Source of the DNA: Cavenderia fasciculata
Taxonomy: Eukaryota > Evosea > Eumycetozoa > Acytosteliales > Cavenderiaceae
Length of the DNA: 64,000 nt
Assembly (NCBI RefSeq): GCF_000203815.1
Contig: NW_004457734.1
Coordinates: 131,233 to 195,232, forward strand
Reading direction: 5' to 3'
The position numbers were made by a program, and so were the translations under genes. The notes below the pieces were generated by a model, which worked only from the letters and a program-made list of their open reading frames with translations, was not told the DNA's origin and did no database searches. This document shows positions 22,929-33,882 of this stretch, piece by piece. Position 1 is the stretch's first letter; each line of letters starts with the position of its first letter.

Positions 22929-24888
22929 ATGATGTTTATGAAATATTTAATTGCCATCGTATTGATGGTAAGTGCTGTTAATGCTTGGACTATTCAAGAT
23001 ATGTACCAAGCTATGTTTAATGGAACTGGTGCTGGTGGTTTACGTATGTCATCAATGTCATCAATAGCAATGTCAATGTTTATTTATATCCAACTCTTTC
23101 ATTCATCTTTGAAAATTTATAAATAGAACCATTTGCAACATGTAAGAGTGCTGCTACAACTGCTCAACACTATGCTGTAAGTTTTTATGAACCTTTTATT
23201 TATTTATTTAAATAATCAATTAATTAATTAATCAATTATTTAATTTATAGTCATGTGGATGCCCATACGTTTGGGGTGGTACAAGTTGTGGATGTGGTGG
23301 TAGTGGTGGTATGGATTGTTCGGGTCTAGTTTACACATCGTTTAGAACTGCTGGTTGGGATGGTATTACTCGTACTACAACTACCCAAGTTAACCAAGGA
23401 AACCAATGTGGTGGATCTGCTACCACTTCATCATCTACTACTGGAAAGACTACCGGTCCATCTTCAACTGGTAAGACCTCTGGTCCATCATCTACTACTG
23501 GTAAGACTTCTGGTCCATCTTCAACTGGAAAGACTTCTGGTCCATCCTCAACTGGAAAGACTTCCGGTCCATCTTCGACTGGTAAGACCTCTGGTCCATC
23601 ATCTACTGGTAAAACATCTGGTCCATCATCATCTACAGGTAAGCCAATCACTTAAACCTCTAACCAAACCAAACCAACCATTATATTTATTTATTTATTT
23701 ATCAAAATCATCCGACTGACACTTTTTTTTTTTTTAAATTTATAGGATCATCTTCACACCCAATTACCTCTGGATCATCATCATCCAACCCATCTGGATC
23801 ATCATCATCCAATCCATCTGGATCATCTTCACACCCAATTACCTCTGGTGCATCTTCATCTAACCCATCTGGAGCATCTTCATCCAACCCATCTGGATCA
23901 ACCTCTTCCAACCCATCTGGAACCTCATCATCCAACCCAATTACTGGTACTTCATCCAACCCATCTGGCTCGACCTCATCTAACCCATCTGGTACTTCAT
24001 CCAACCCATCAGGTTCAACCTCTTCCAACCCATCTGGAACCTCCTCAACTGCAACATCATCAAATCCATCTGGATCATCATCATCCAACCCATCTGGATC
24101 AACCTCATCGTCAGCATCATCCGCCACCTCATCCAACCCATCTGGATCATCTGCCGCCACCTCTGCCACTGGATCATCAGGTGCATCTGCTTCATCTGCT
24201 TCATCCACCTCTGGTTCATCGGGTTCATCTGCTGCCTCCTCATCTGCTTCCTCTGGTTCATCAGCCTCATCAGCTTCATCTGGTTCATCTGCTTCATCTG
24301 GTTCATCAGCCTCATCTGCCTCTGCTGGAACTGGATCCGCTGCTTCCTCTGGATCAGCTGTTTCCTCTGGGTCCGCTGCTTCCTCTGGTTGTTGGAGTGG
24401 TACTACTTGCCCATCGACCACTGCCGAATTAATTGAATATGACAACGTTGAAGAAGAAGTTGCATCCGAAATTGAAGCTGGTGCATGCACACCAGGTAAT
24501 TTGGGTGGCTGCCAAATTGGAGATTGTAAGTTACAGCATTCAGCTACTTGGTTATTGCCGATGTACATCACGACGTGATCTAAAAAAAATAATAATTCTA
24601 ACCAAACAATTATCTCTTTCTCCAATATTATTTAACTAGTATTCTTTTATTGTTTCTCTCAGCCATGCCCTGATCACGTCGTGATGTACATAGGCAATAA
24701 CCAAGTAGCTGAATGTCCACACACTGGTGAAGGTAATTAATTAATTAGATAACCAAAAAAAAAAAAAGAGATAGATAGTATTTGTATTAATATTTTTATT
24801 TTTTTGAAAATATTTTCTAGACTGTCATGTTATTACTCCATACACTGAAAGCTTCTACACTTGTCGTAGATTATGTGATTCCTCTTAA
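22929..24888 (+). CDS. Secreted NlpC/P60-type cysteine peptidase with Ser-rich insert
   Basis: Six exons join in frame: 22929-23043, 23127-23176, 23251-23638, 23746-24525, 24640-24732 and 24821-24888, giving 497 residues. MMFMKYLIAIVLMVSAVNA is a signal peptide. The NlpC/P60 core is split. PYVWGGTSCGCG...GGMDCSGLVY carries the catalytic Cys78 and RTTTTQ follows. After an insert of about 290 residues (about 111-399) the core resumes with GDLFF and DHVVMYIGNNQVAEC, which carries the catalytic His457. The insert is Ser/Gly/Pro/Thr-rich: SGPSSTGKT units, then SNPSGSS units, then SSA/SSG. The acceptor at 24639 is chosen because it restores GDLFF in frame; the nearer AG at 24662 would not. NlpC/P60 enzymes cut peptidoglycan peptides, so digestion of bacterial walls outside the cell or in phagosomes is the likely role. 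Bacterial ancestry of the domain is probable. Confidence 0.87.
23438..23640 (+). repeat. In-gene tandem repeat coding SGPSSTGKT
   Basis: About seven imperfect 27-33 bp units encode SGPSSTGKT variants in exon 3 of the NlpC/P60 gene. A second array of SNPSGSS-type units fills most of exon 4 (about 23746-24170), followed by SSA/SSG units to about 24390. Such arrays expand and shrink readily. Confidence 0.85.
24537..24715. repeat. 44-bp inverted repeat: exon copy in preceding intron
   Basis: Arms are 24537-24580 and 24672-24715, separated by 91 bp. Reverse-complementing the left arm gives the right arm with one mismatch in 44. The right arm is coding sequence in exon 5 of the NlpC/P60 gene (DHVVMYIGNNQVAEC, including the catalytic His). 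The left arm lies in the intron 24526-24639 in reverse orientation. The single mismatch (ATA versus ATC) would be synonymous. The pre-mRNA could fold into a long hairpin covering the 3' splice site. Confidence 0.93.
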
Positions 24889-25028
24889 AAATCATATCAA
24901 ATATTCATAAATTAAATACAATATTGTACTAAACCAAAGCTTTTTACTTTTTTTAAATAATTAATTATCTCTTTTTTTTTTTTTTAATAATGGTTTTGGA
25001 ATATTTATATTACTCCAGTTATTTATAT

Positions 25029-26495
25029 TTAATACCATTGATTTTTTAAAATATCAAATACTTCAACTAGATAATCATCACTAATACAATATAATAGATT
25101 AGATGAAAGGATGACGGAATGGAGTATCCGTAGGTTCTTTGGTTCTGGTAGACTCTCCCAACTATTATCTTCGATCGAGTAACTAAAGAATTTGCTTTCT
25201 CTCTGCACTCCAAAAAATGATTGACATTGATTTAAAAAGTAGATATTGTCAAGAGTGTGAGCAAGGATTCGAAGTGATCTGGTTGGAGAACGACTAGGAC
25301 TATTCATATTGATGATTGGATTTTGGTTGATTGAATCGATTTGACTTTTTTTGTTAATATCAAATCCAACCAAAAAATAATCATTCACTTCATTGTATAC
25401 CAAGTAATAGATAATATCCTTTATCAAGCAACATGTTGTATCCAATGATAAATTTCTTGAATATATTTCAGTTATATTTGAAATTGTTAATTGATTTAAA
25501 TCAATCTAAATAATAGAAATAATTAATATAGAATATAAAAAATATATTACTTTCTCTGTCTCTTTTAATTTTAGTTTACCTTAAAGAATGTTATAGTATT
25601 TGAATATTTTTGTAAAACATAAATTAAAGATAAAGAATGTTGAGGATCACAACACCAACAATAATCTGAATTTGATAATAGTTGAGAGATGGTGTTTGTT
25701 GTTGATGGAGGTGATGGATGATGAGTTGGAACAATAGATGCATTGTGTGAAGATGAATAGGAAAATGAACCATGGTGTCCAGTTGATAGATCCATTTCCA
25801 AATAGATACCAGCCATTTGATCCAATTTTAAATTTAACTTTGACCATGTCGATGTTGTGATATCATACTTTTGAATATCGAGTAATGAATTGGTAAGTGA
25901 AAAGATGCAATTTGACAATGACAAGAGATTCCCCTTTAATGGAAAAGAGGTAGAGTTTGTACAAATACTCTTTTTAACATCCCATTGATTAAATAATGGA
26001 TTGTAAATCTCTACAAATGTAGAAGATCCATTCTTTAATCCAAACAAGTAAATGTCATTATTGAGTGTTGTCACTTTTGACAATACATATCTTGATGCAG
26101 GTGACTGAATACTCTTATAAAATGGTTTATTACTTGATAATACCAAATGATGTAATAATCCAAAATATTGAAATTCACTAATTATTTGTTTATATAATCT
26201 TCTATAAAAAAAATGACATAACATAAATTAATATTAAAATAGTATTTATTGTTTGATTTACTTACTCTGAATGATCAGGTAATGCAACATTATCACTTCC
26301 ACTACGTAGAAATGAAAGAATAAATTGGAATAGGTCACCATCCCGATCTATAAATACTCTTCCCTTTTGATCAAAAGTTAATTGAAAGTTACCAGAAAAC
26401 ATTGCACCAAGAAAACTATCTCCATAAATAGTCAATGTTCTCTTTGTTGTAGAATACTTTCTTCCACCAACATTTAAATTAACTATATCTGACAT
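25029..26495 (-). CDS. BTB/POZ (T1-type) protein with kelch-like C-terminus
   Basis: Exons 26495-26266, 26201-25580 and 25505-25029 (minus strand) join in frame to 442 residues. Residues 1-90 are a potassium-channel tetramerisation-type BTB domain (VNLNVGGRKYSTTKRTL, FLGAMFSG, FIDRDGDLFQFILSFLRSG). The rest contains kelch-like beta-propeller blades (LNNDIYLFGLKNGSSTFVEIYNPLFNQWDV, FDILKNQWY). KCTD-type BTB proteins often act as cullin-3 adaptors, with the C-terminal part recruiting the substrate; that role is inference here. There is no signal peptide or channel pore. The region between it and Aquarius holds only AT-rich sequence. Confidence 0.85.
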
Positions 26496-26825
26496 TTAAT
26501 TTCTTCTTCCTATGATTTTTAATTTTATGAAAATAAAATTGATTGAATTATTATTATTGATTTACATTGTTGTTATACATCTTCATCACACACACAATGC
26601 GAATGAATGAACGAATTATAATTTAAATTGGATAATGATAGTTTTGATCAGTGTTATGTGTGGTTTTAAAAAGGATAAAAATGGGTTTCATGAATGGTGT
26701 GTTTTTTTGTATTTTTGAACAGTGTGATTGATCATCGGAACCCCCAATGATATATATACTAATGCCCCTATATTAACATATTTATTTAATTTAATTTTGA
26801 TTTTGATTTATTTTTTTTATTTAAT
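26496..26825. other. Intergenic region, 330 bp
   Basis: AT-rich DNA between the Aquarius stop codon and the BTB gene start, both on the minus strand. I see no gene or clear structured element. Confidence 0.45.
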
Positions 26826-29800
26826 TTATTGTGGTAAATTTGATTGAACCAATTGATACATATGAGATTGATTTTCAACTTGGAATATTTGTTCGATGTT
26901 TAGGTCTTTTTGTTGTTCTTGTAATTTTGGTAGTGGAGCTGATAGGGTATTTGGTAGAGCGAGACGTTTAAATTCTGGGTAGGGATGATAGGTCTCGCCT
27001 GGTACTAGTTGGAGTTTGGTAGTTTGTTGTTTGAATCGTGAAAAGATGGCTGTGGTTTCATAGCAATCACGGAAATAGGATTCCTTGCAAAAGATGTAGA
27101 GACCAAGACGTGCACGACTCATTGCTACAATGAGACGACGGAGATCACGGATATGACCAAAATGACGTGTACGGACAAGTGATAAGAGTACATAGTCGCA
27201 TTGTTGGCCTTGGAACTTGTCGACAGTGGTGATCTTGTACGGTTCACCAAAGAGTGGGTTACGCGAACACTTTTCCTTGACAATGTTTCGGAGTAGTGCC
27301 TTTTGACCATTGTAAGTAGTGAGCATTGTGATCTTGTTGGCTGGGTACCCAATAAGACGCATGTATTGGTAGGTGGCAACAAGGTATTCAGCTTCTTCGA
27401 GGTTTTGGAAAAAGTGTGGAGTTGGTTCATACTCTTGTCCTTCCTCTACACTAACAATCTGACTTTCATAAACAAACCCTGGGTTGGCCAATGCAAACTC
27501 TTGACTCAAATCACCATTTGTAGTCACTGTCTGTAACTTGTGATCTTTGTCATTCTCACGATCCTTGATGATTTGGAGATCTTGGAGACCATTGTAACGC
27601 CATTTGTAGAGTTGTGAGATTTGGGAACGTGAACGACCTTGACGATCGAGTACAACATAGGGTACGCCCAATCGGACAAATCTAGCAAACAAACTTTGAT
27701 CGAGATGACTAAACTTGGCAAGTGCAGCATTCTTTACGACTGGTGGTAATTGTTGGTGGTCGCCAATCATAATGAGACGCTTCAAACGGTTCTTTTCAGA
27801 GAACTGGGTCGATTGCAGTTGAAGAGGGATAAACGATTCAATGTCTGATATTTGAGCTGCTTCTTCCATCAGTACATTGTCAAATTTGAATCCTAGTCTT
27901 ACCAACTCTGCACGTTTCAAACTTGCATGTGTACATGTCATTGCAACGATACGAGACTGTTTTAACAAGAGATAGTTGAATCTGTCACTTGGAGATTTCA
28001 ACAATTCTAGTATTCTACATTCTTCCAATTCAGTAAACACTAGTTTGACACCAGTCCACATTCTTTCAACTCGTTCCTTTAATTCCTCAAGACTAGCCAT
28101 TTCATCTGAATCTGGTGATTTGAAAAAGATCTTGGTCGATGCAACTGAAAAGTAATCTGGGAATGGGAAATTCTTTACAATAAATTGTTCTTTGTTTTCT
28201 TGTTTGTCAATTTGATCATTGTATTTGTTCCACATTGGTTCAATATGATGTTGATAAAAGTGACCAGCCGTTTCACAAGTATAACCAACATCTGATGTAA
28301 CTTTTAGAGATTTTGCCAAATAATCTACCAATTGTAATCTGTTTTGACGAAGATTGACCATGTACTCGATACGACCACTTTTTGTAAAATCTGGTTCTGT
28401 TGAATTATCATTATTACCACTACCCAATCTTAATTGTTTGTGACCATGACCAAGACGTAAAAGATATCTTTCATCAATATCCAAACGATAGATCTTTTCA
28501 AACAATTGATTTAGAGCTTGATTACTATGTGTAATAATAAGTGTTCTTTGGTTTGGATAGTTGTGGTAGATGTTTGATATGATTTGAACGGCTACATCTG
28601 TCTTGCCTGTACCTGGTGGACCTTGGATTAAAGTAAGTCCCTCTCTAGTACCCTTGATAATTGCTTGTGCCTGTGCTGCTGTAAACTCTACTTTGTTTTG
28701 TTTTACTCCAATACTAATATCTCTATATGTTTCAATTGAAACTAACCTTTCAGTTGATTCATCTTGTTGGAATGTCAACTTGTATGGTGGTTGATTACAT
28801 TTATCAATGTTTACATTATTATTGTTGTTGTTGTCATGAACGAGTGATTTTAATACATGATCCTTTGATAAAAAGGTATCATTTAACTTGATACTATTAT
28901 TATTTTGATTGTCTATAATAGAGTCTTGTGGGTATCCCAAAAATGTACTTGATAACCAGTCTGGTAAATTTGCCTTTCCACTTGCTTGTTTTTCTCCTCC
29001 TTCCTCTTGTTGTTGTTGTTGTTGTTGTTGTTGTTGCTGTTGATTATCTCTAATTAAACCTGTAATAGTTTCTAGGACAGCTTTGAAATTATTCTCTTTG
29101 GCATTACGACGTACCAACAGATTGAATGATCCCTTGTACACGTTGTCAACTATACCTCTATTATTGTCATCTTGGTATTGATTACAATCCAAATCAACCT
29201 TGATATGTCTGATTTGAGAGATTGCCTTTTTCTTACTACCTCCTCCATTTTCTTGATGATGATGTTGTTCGATTCTTTCACCCTTGTCATCAGTCAATGA
29301 AACAACTTGACATCCACGTACATACTTGACTTTATATCCATTAGAGTTGTGGTTGGCATCAACTGATACAAGGAATAAAACATCGTGTTCCTTGATGGAA
29401 TCCCATTCTTGTTGAAGATCTTGGTTTCTGATATTAGCCAATGTGACAGTGACGGTAGCAGCTACTGATTTAGGTTTAGTTTCTCCAATATTTGGTATAC
29501 CAATCTTGCCAAGACGGAAAGAGTGAATGGGAAGTGTCATACGTGACCAACCTGCAAACACTGTCTTTTCACCTTCCTTTTTAGGAGAACATCTACGAAT
29601 ACAATCTTCAATGTCTGATTTAATTTCATAGACTGACTCCATCTTGAAGAGATAATAATTTCTATACAAGTAGTCATTGAATGAAAGATATTGTAATCCT
29701 AATTTTGGAAGTGACAATGATCTAGTTCCTCTATAATCTCCTGAAAATAATTCATTTTCTAAAACTGATGATGTAGTAGAAGATTTTTGGTTGGTCGTAG

Positions 29801-31439
29801 TTGTTTCTGGGAATAAATCCAATTCAGTTGGATAAATTGGATCATTTAATAAACGGTCATGATGTGAACGACGACGATATGTGAATAGTAAAATGGCGAT
29901 TAAATATTCCTTGGAGTGGACGATACTTGACTTGTTGTTTGCCGACTTGTCAATTAGATTTAACTTGATACATAATTCAGTGAGTCTTGGTAAATCGAGT
30001 GCACCAAACCAACGTAACAAACTTTCCTTTGATTCGACTTGTGAAACATTGGCAAATGCCAATTCCTTTAATTCCTCTGGAAACTCTTTAAATGCCAACC
30101 GTTGCAGATTCTGAATCTTGAAATAATGACTACTAATTATAACATCACTACCCAATTCCTCTCCAGTAAAATTATTAATATTTATATTTAAATAAAATTC
30201 TAATAATTTTGTTGATTCATTTATAGTCCTAAAATAAAAAGAAAATAAAAGAATATTAATAACTTAACTTATTTTCTTTTTATCTTTTTTCTTTTTGCAT
30301 ACTTTGAATTTAAAGAAGATTTTGAGAATTTAGTTTCTTTAATTTTAACCAATAAATGGTAATCATCAATAACAACATAAAAGAATCTACGAGTGGTCAC
30401 TTGATTCACCAAATCAATCATAAATTCTAAAAACCTCTCACAATAATAAATCTTGTTTTTGTATAATTCCAAAGATGTTTCATTGTTGTTTGGTGCATCA
30501 ACTGATAATCCATCCAATAATTTAATAAATCTATCCATTAATTTAATTAAATAATTTGAATAAATTGTACTTTCTAAAAACAAAATAAATAAAACAAATA
30601 TTAATATTTGATGTATATTATTTATATATTTCCTTTTGTTTCATACCATTTTTCTTTTTTAATAATCTAATTTTCTTTACAAGTGAAGGTGGTGATAGAT
30701 CCAAGAGTTCTTGATCCAATCTACCTGAACTGACATGAGTCCACATTGGATAGGATACAATCTTTAGACATTCATTACGTACCATTGCATCTTCCAAAGA
30801 TGAGAAACAATTGATTAAAAATAATATGTAATGTGTCGCTAATTTAATGCCACTGATCGATGACATATCTAAAGATTCACCAATTGCCAATACTCTATCA
30901 AAGAATATTTTAAAGTATTTTTGTCCACCATCATCTTGCGGTAGTTGTTGTTCTTTTCCTTCTTTTTCTTCTTTTTGTTGTTCGGTTAGAGAATGTAAAG
31001 ATTTATGCATAACATCAAATGGTGATAATGATTCACGTGACTTTTCATTGACCATTAATATGATTGACCAAATGTGAGAGTCATTTCGATTGGCATTATT
31101 ATCTATACCTTCACGCATAAAGTTTGGCCATAGATAAGATTCGAGGTAATGTGATAGTTCGAGTAACATTAACTTTCTGGTGTCAATATCCGATGCTATA
31201 ATCTCATCGTTGAATATTGATTCTACTACATTTGAACTATACAATTCTTCTTTATATCCTTTTAACCAATACTTTGTTGATATTGGTGTTATACTATCAT
31301 TTATTAAACTTGTTACTGTTAATGCTTGTTGTTGTTTCTCATCTCCTCCTCCTTCTTGTTGTTTTACTTTTTTATGTTGTTCATTGTTATTGTTATTATG
31401 TTGTTGATGTTGTTGATCTTCTCTCTTTCCTTTTACCAT
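26826..31439 (-). CDS. aqr: Aquarius-like intron-binding spliceosomal helicase
   Basis: Exons 31439-30647, 30573-30303 and 30228-26826 (minus strand) join in frame to 1488 residues. An Asn/Gln-rich N-terminus (MVKGKREDQQ...) precedes an ARM-like helical region (residues ~40-400; KIYYCERFLEFMIDLVNQ, RRFFYVVIDDYHLLVK) typical of Aquarius. Then come the beta-barrel/stalk region and an SF1 Upf1-like helicase core. Walker A is QGPPGTGKT (~888-896), the Walker B-like motif is LMEEAAQ (~1143), and late motifs are DKFQGQQCDYVLLSLVRT and RRLIVAMSRARLGLYIF (~1355-1400). Aquarius binds the intron upstream of the branch site in the spliceosome. The exon 2 donor is placed at 30302 because the frame otherwise runs into a stop. 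It is divergent from the V-ATPase gene. Confidence 0.93.
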
Positions 31440-32058
31440 TCTCTCTCTCTCGATAGATATCTATCTAAATATATCTATCTTTGGACACACAATCAAACAA
31501 ACAAATTCATCATTCATATCGTTCAACACACGAACTACAGGATTCATCGCGCACTGTGAATTTCATCAATGAGGTTCTTTTTTTTTTTTTTTTTTTTTTT
31601 TATTCCATCAAAGTTTTAAAGAATGATATAATCCAACAATCATCATTATATTATATATATGTATAAAGCATTGACACAAAGCAGAGTGATTGTATCTTTT
31701 TATCTTGTCTTGTGGTTGTTTTGAAGATAAAAGATTGTTGTTGTTGAATCGTTTGGGTTGGATGGTCTCGTCCGTCTTGCAAGCTTGTTTAGTGTTGAAC
31801 CTGGGGTGATGATTTTTCTGTTCCTCATTCGAAAGGTGAAATTTTTTTTTTTTTTTTTTCATCCCAGAATTAAGGCGAAACTTTTGATCAAATCACATCA
31901 TCCCCTCTCTGATACTATTAATATTTCTGTCTATCTTTTATATCTATCCTCTCTCTTTTCTCTCTCTCTCTCTTTATCTCAACATCATCTTTGTATTATA
32001 TTGTATATAACAACAACACATAGAGAAGAAGAAAGATCAATAGAGATAATATATAGAA
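31440..32058. promoter_or_regulatory. Bidirectional promoter region, Aquarius / V-ATPase D
   Basis: 619 bp separate the two divergent start codons. It holds a (CT)n/GATA stretch by the Aquarius start, a 24-T run (31578-31601), a second T-run (about 31839-31859) and CT-rich sequence before the V-ATPase leader. T-runs of this kind are usual in dictyostelid promoters. No specific operator is recognised. Confidence 0.55.
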
Positions 32059-32352
32059 ATGTCGGGAAAGAATAGATTAAATATCTTTCCAACTAGAATG
32101 TAGGTTTAGGACTTGTAAACACACAAGATTGATCGATTGATTGATTGTCACACATGCGAATTAAAGATTATGATTATATAATGGTTCATTCATCGGTCAC
32201 CTCTCTTACAGAGAAGAGAGAAACAAACATCAGGACGATATTCACCTTCAACAAGCAATGAAATTCATCACGCGCGAGAACAATGAAATTCATGGACAAC
32301 AAACAAACAAATTGATTAATATTCGATAAAGATGAACTATACATATATATGC

Positions 32353-32422
<70 letters not shown>

Positions 32423-33616
32423 TTAATAATGCAAAGTCAACAATGGTGATGATATAAACCAAATATGTATTTGATTGCGATAACTGATGAATGGACCATT
32501 AAATATTGTTGACAACAAAGAAAGAAAGAAAGAACACAAAGATCTCAATGTTAACACAATACACTATTATTATTATTATTTCATTCATTAATTTAGGGCC
32601 TTGACCTTGATGAAAATGAAGCTCAAGGGTGCCGTAACTGGCCATTCTTTGTTGAAGAAGAAGTCAGACGCTTTGACCATGCGTTTCAGAAAGATCCTTA
32701 ACAATATCGTCGAAAACAAGCAATTGATGGGTGCCACCATGAGAGAGGCTTCTTTCTCTTTGGCAACTGCCAAATATGCTGCTGGTGATTTCTCGTAAGA
32801 TTATCATCATCGTCTCTATTAGATTTATAATATATTAATCAACATTATTATTATTATTATTATTAATATTTTACAAAAATAGTAACTCTGTTATTGAGAA
32901 TGTTACCAATCCAACCATTGCCGTAAAGATGACTACTGAAAATGTTGCTGGTGTCCATTTGCCAACTTTTGAAAAGATTTCTGAAGGAGCTGTTAGTACT
33001 TGTATGTTCCATCCATGTGGTTTTATACCCATCAACAACAACAACAACAATAATAATAATAACCATCATTGACAATAATAATATTAATCATCATTTCATT
33101 TCTCTCTACTTTTTAGCACAAGAACTTACTGGTCTTGCCAAGGGTGGTCAACAAATTTCAAAGTCACGTGAATCACATCTCAAAGCTATCGAAGCCTTGA
33201 TTGTTCTTGCTTCCTTACAAGTATGTAGAGAGAGAGAGATAAATATCTTGGTTTGATTTTGTACTAATCAAACTATATTTCTATTTCCTCTTTTTCTTTT
33301 TCATTTTTAGACTGCTTTTGTAACATTGGATGAAGTTATTAAAATTACAAATAGACGTGTTAATGCTATTGAATACGTAGTCAAGCCACGTCTCGAAAAT
33401 ACCATCAACTATATTATGACAGAACTCGATGAATCCGAAAGAGAGGAATTTTACAGACTAAAGAAGGTGCAAGGAAAGAAGAAGAAGGATTTGAAGGCCA
33501 AGGAAGCCAACAAGGAAGTCGAACTCGCCTCTGAACAAAAGATTATCAATCCAACAAAGGTCAAGAATATGATCGAAGAGGAAGGTCAAGAAGAGGAATT
33601 ATTATATGGTGCCTAA
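32059..33616 (+). CDS. atp6v1d: V-type proton ATPase subunit D
   Basis: Exons 32059-32099, 32597-32794, 32883-33001, 33117-33220 and 33311-33616 join in frame to 255 residues, the usual length for the family. The N-terminus [14 protein letters not shown] joins across a ~500 bp intron to [26 protein letters not shown], which is highly conserved. Other conserved parts are [11 protein letters not shown] and [17 protein letters not shown]. Subunit D is the central rotor shaft of the V1 sector. It couples ATP hydrolysis to proton pumping in endolysosomes and the contractile vacuole. Intron 1 contains a 23-unit CAA repeat. Confidence 0.97.
32352..32420 (+). repeat. (CAA)23 microsatellite in V-ATPase D intron 1
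   Basis: Uninterrupted CAA triplets inside the first intron. CAA tracts are common in dictyostelid genomes and often code for Gln runs, but this one is non-coding. Confidence 0.95.
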
Positions 33617-33882
33617 ATTAATTAATAATAATTAAAACAAAATAAAATAAACAAATAAAAATAATAATACAAACAAACAAACACAAATATATAAACAAAC
33701 CAATCAATAGTATTTGGGATCGAGTAGTTGATAATTCAATGAAATGTCATTGAATAGTCCTTGATTCTTACTTTCTAAAATTAAATCCAGCAAAAAAACA
33801 ATGACCTTAACTTTTGGTAATTAATTTGTAATGTTCATTATTTAAACTACTCGAGTAGTACAACGTTGTATATATACAGACA

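Noticed and set aside
23708-24625. Long minus-strand open frame of Asp/Glu/Pro-rich repeats opposite the NlpC/P60 gene
   Set aside because: It is the antisense of the Ser/Gly/Pro repeat array in exon 4. Its DHVVMYIGNNQVAEC segment comes from the inverted exon copy, not from a separate gene.
31326-31559. Plus-strand Leu/Ile/Phe-rich open frames near 31200-31560
   Set aside because: Antisense of the Gln/Asn-rich N-terminus of Aquarius and of CT-rich promoter DNA; low-complexity artefacts.
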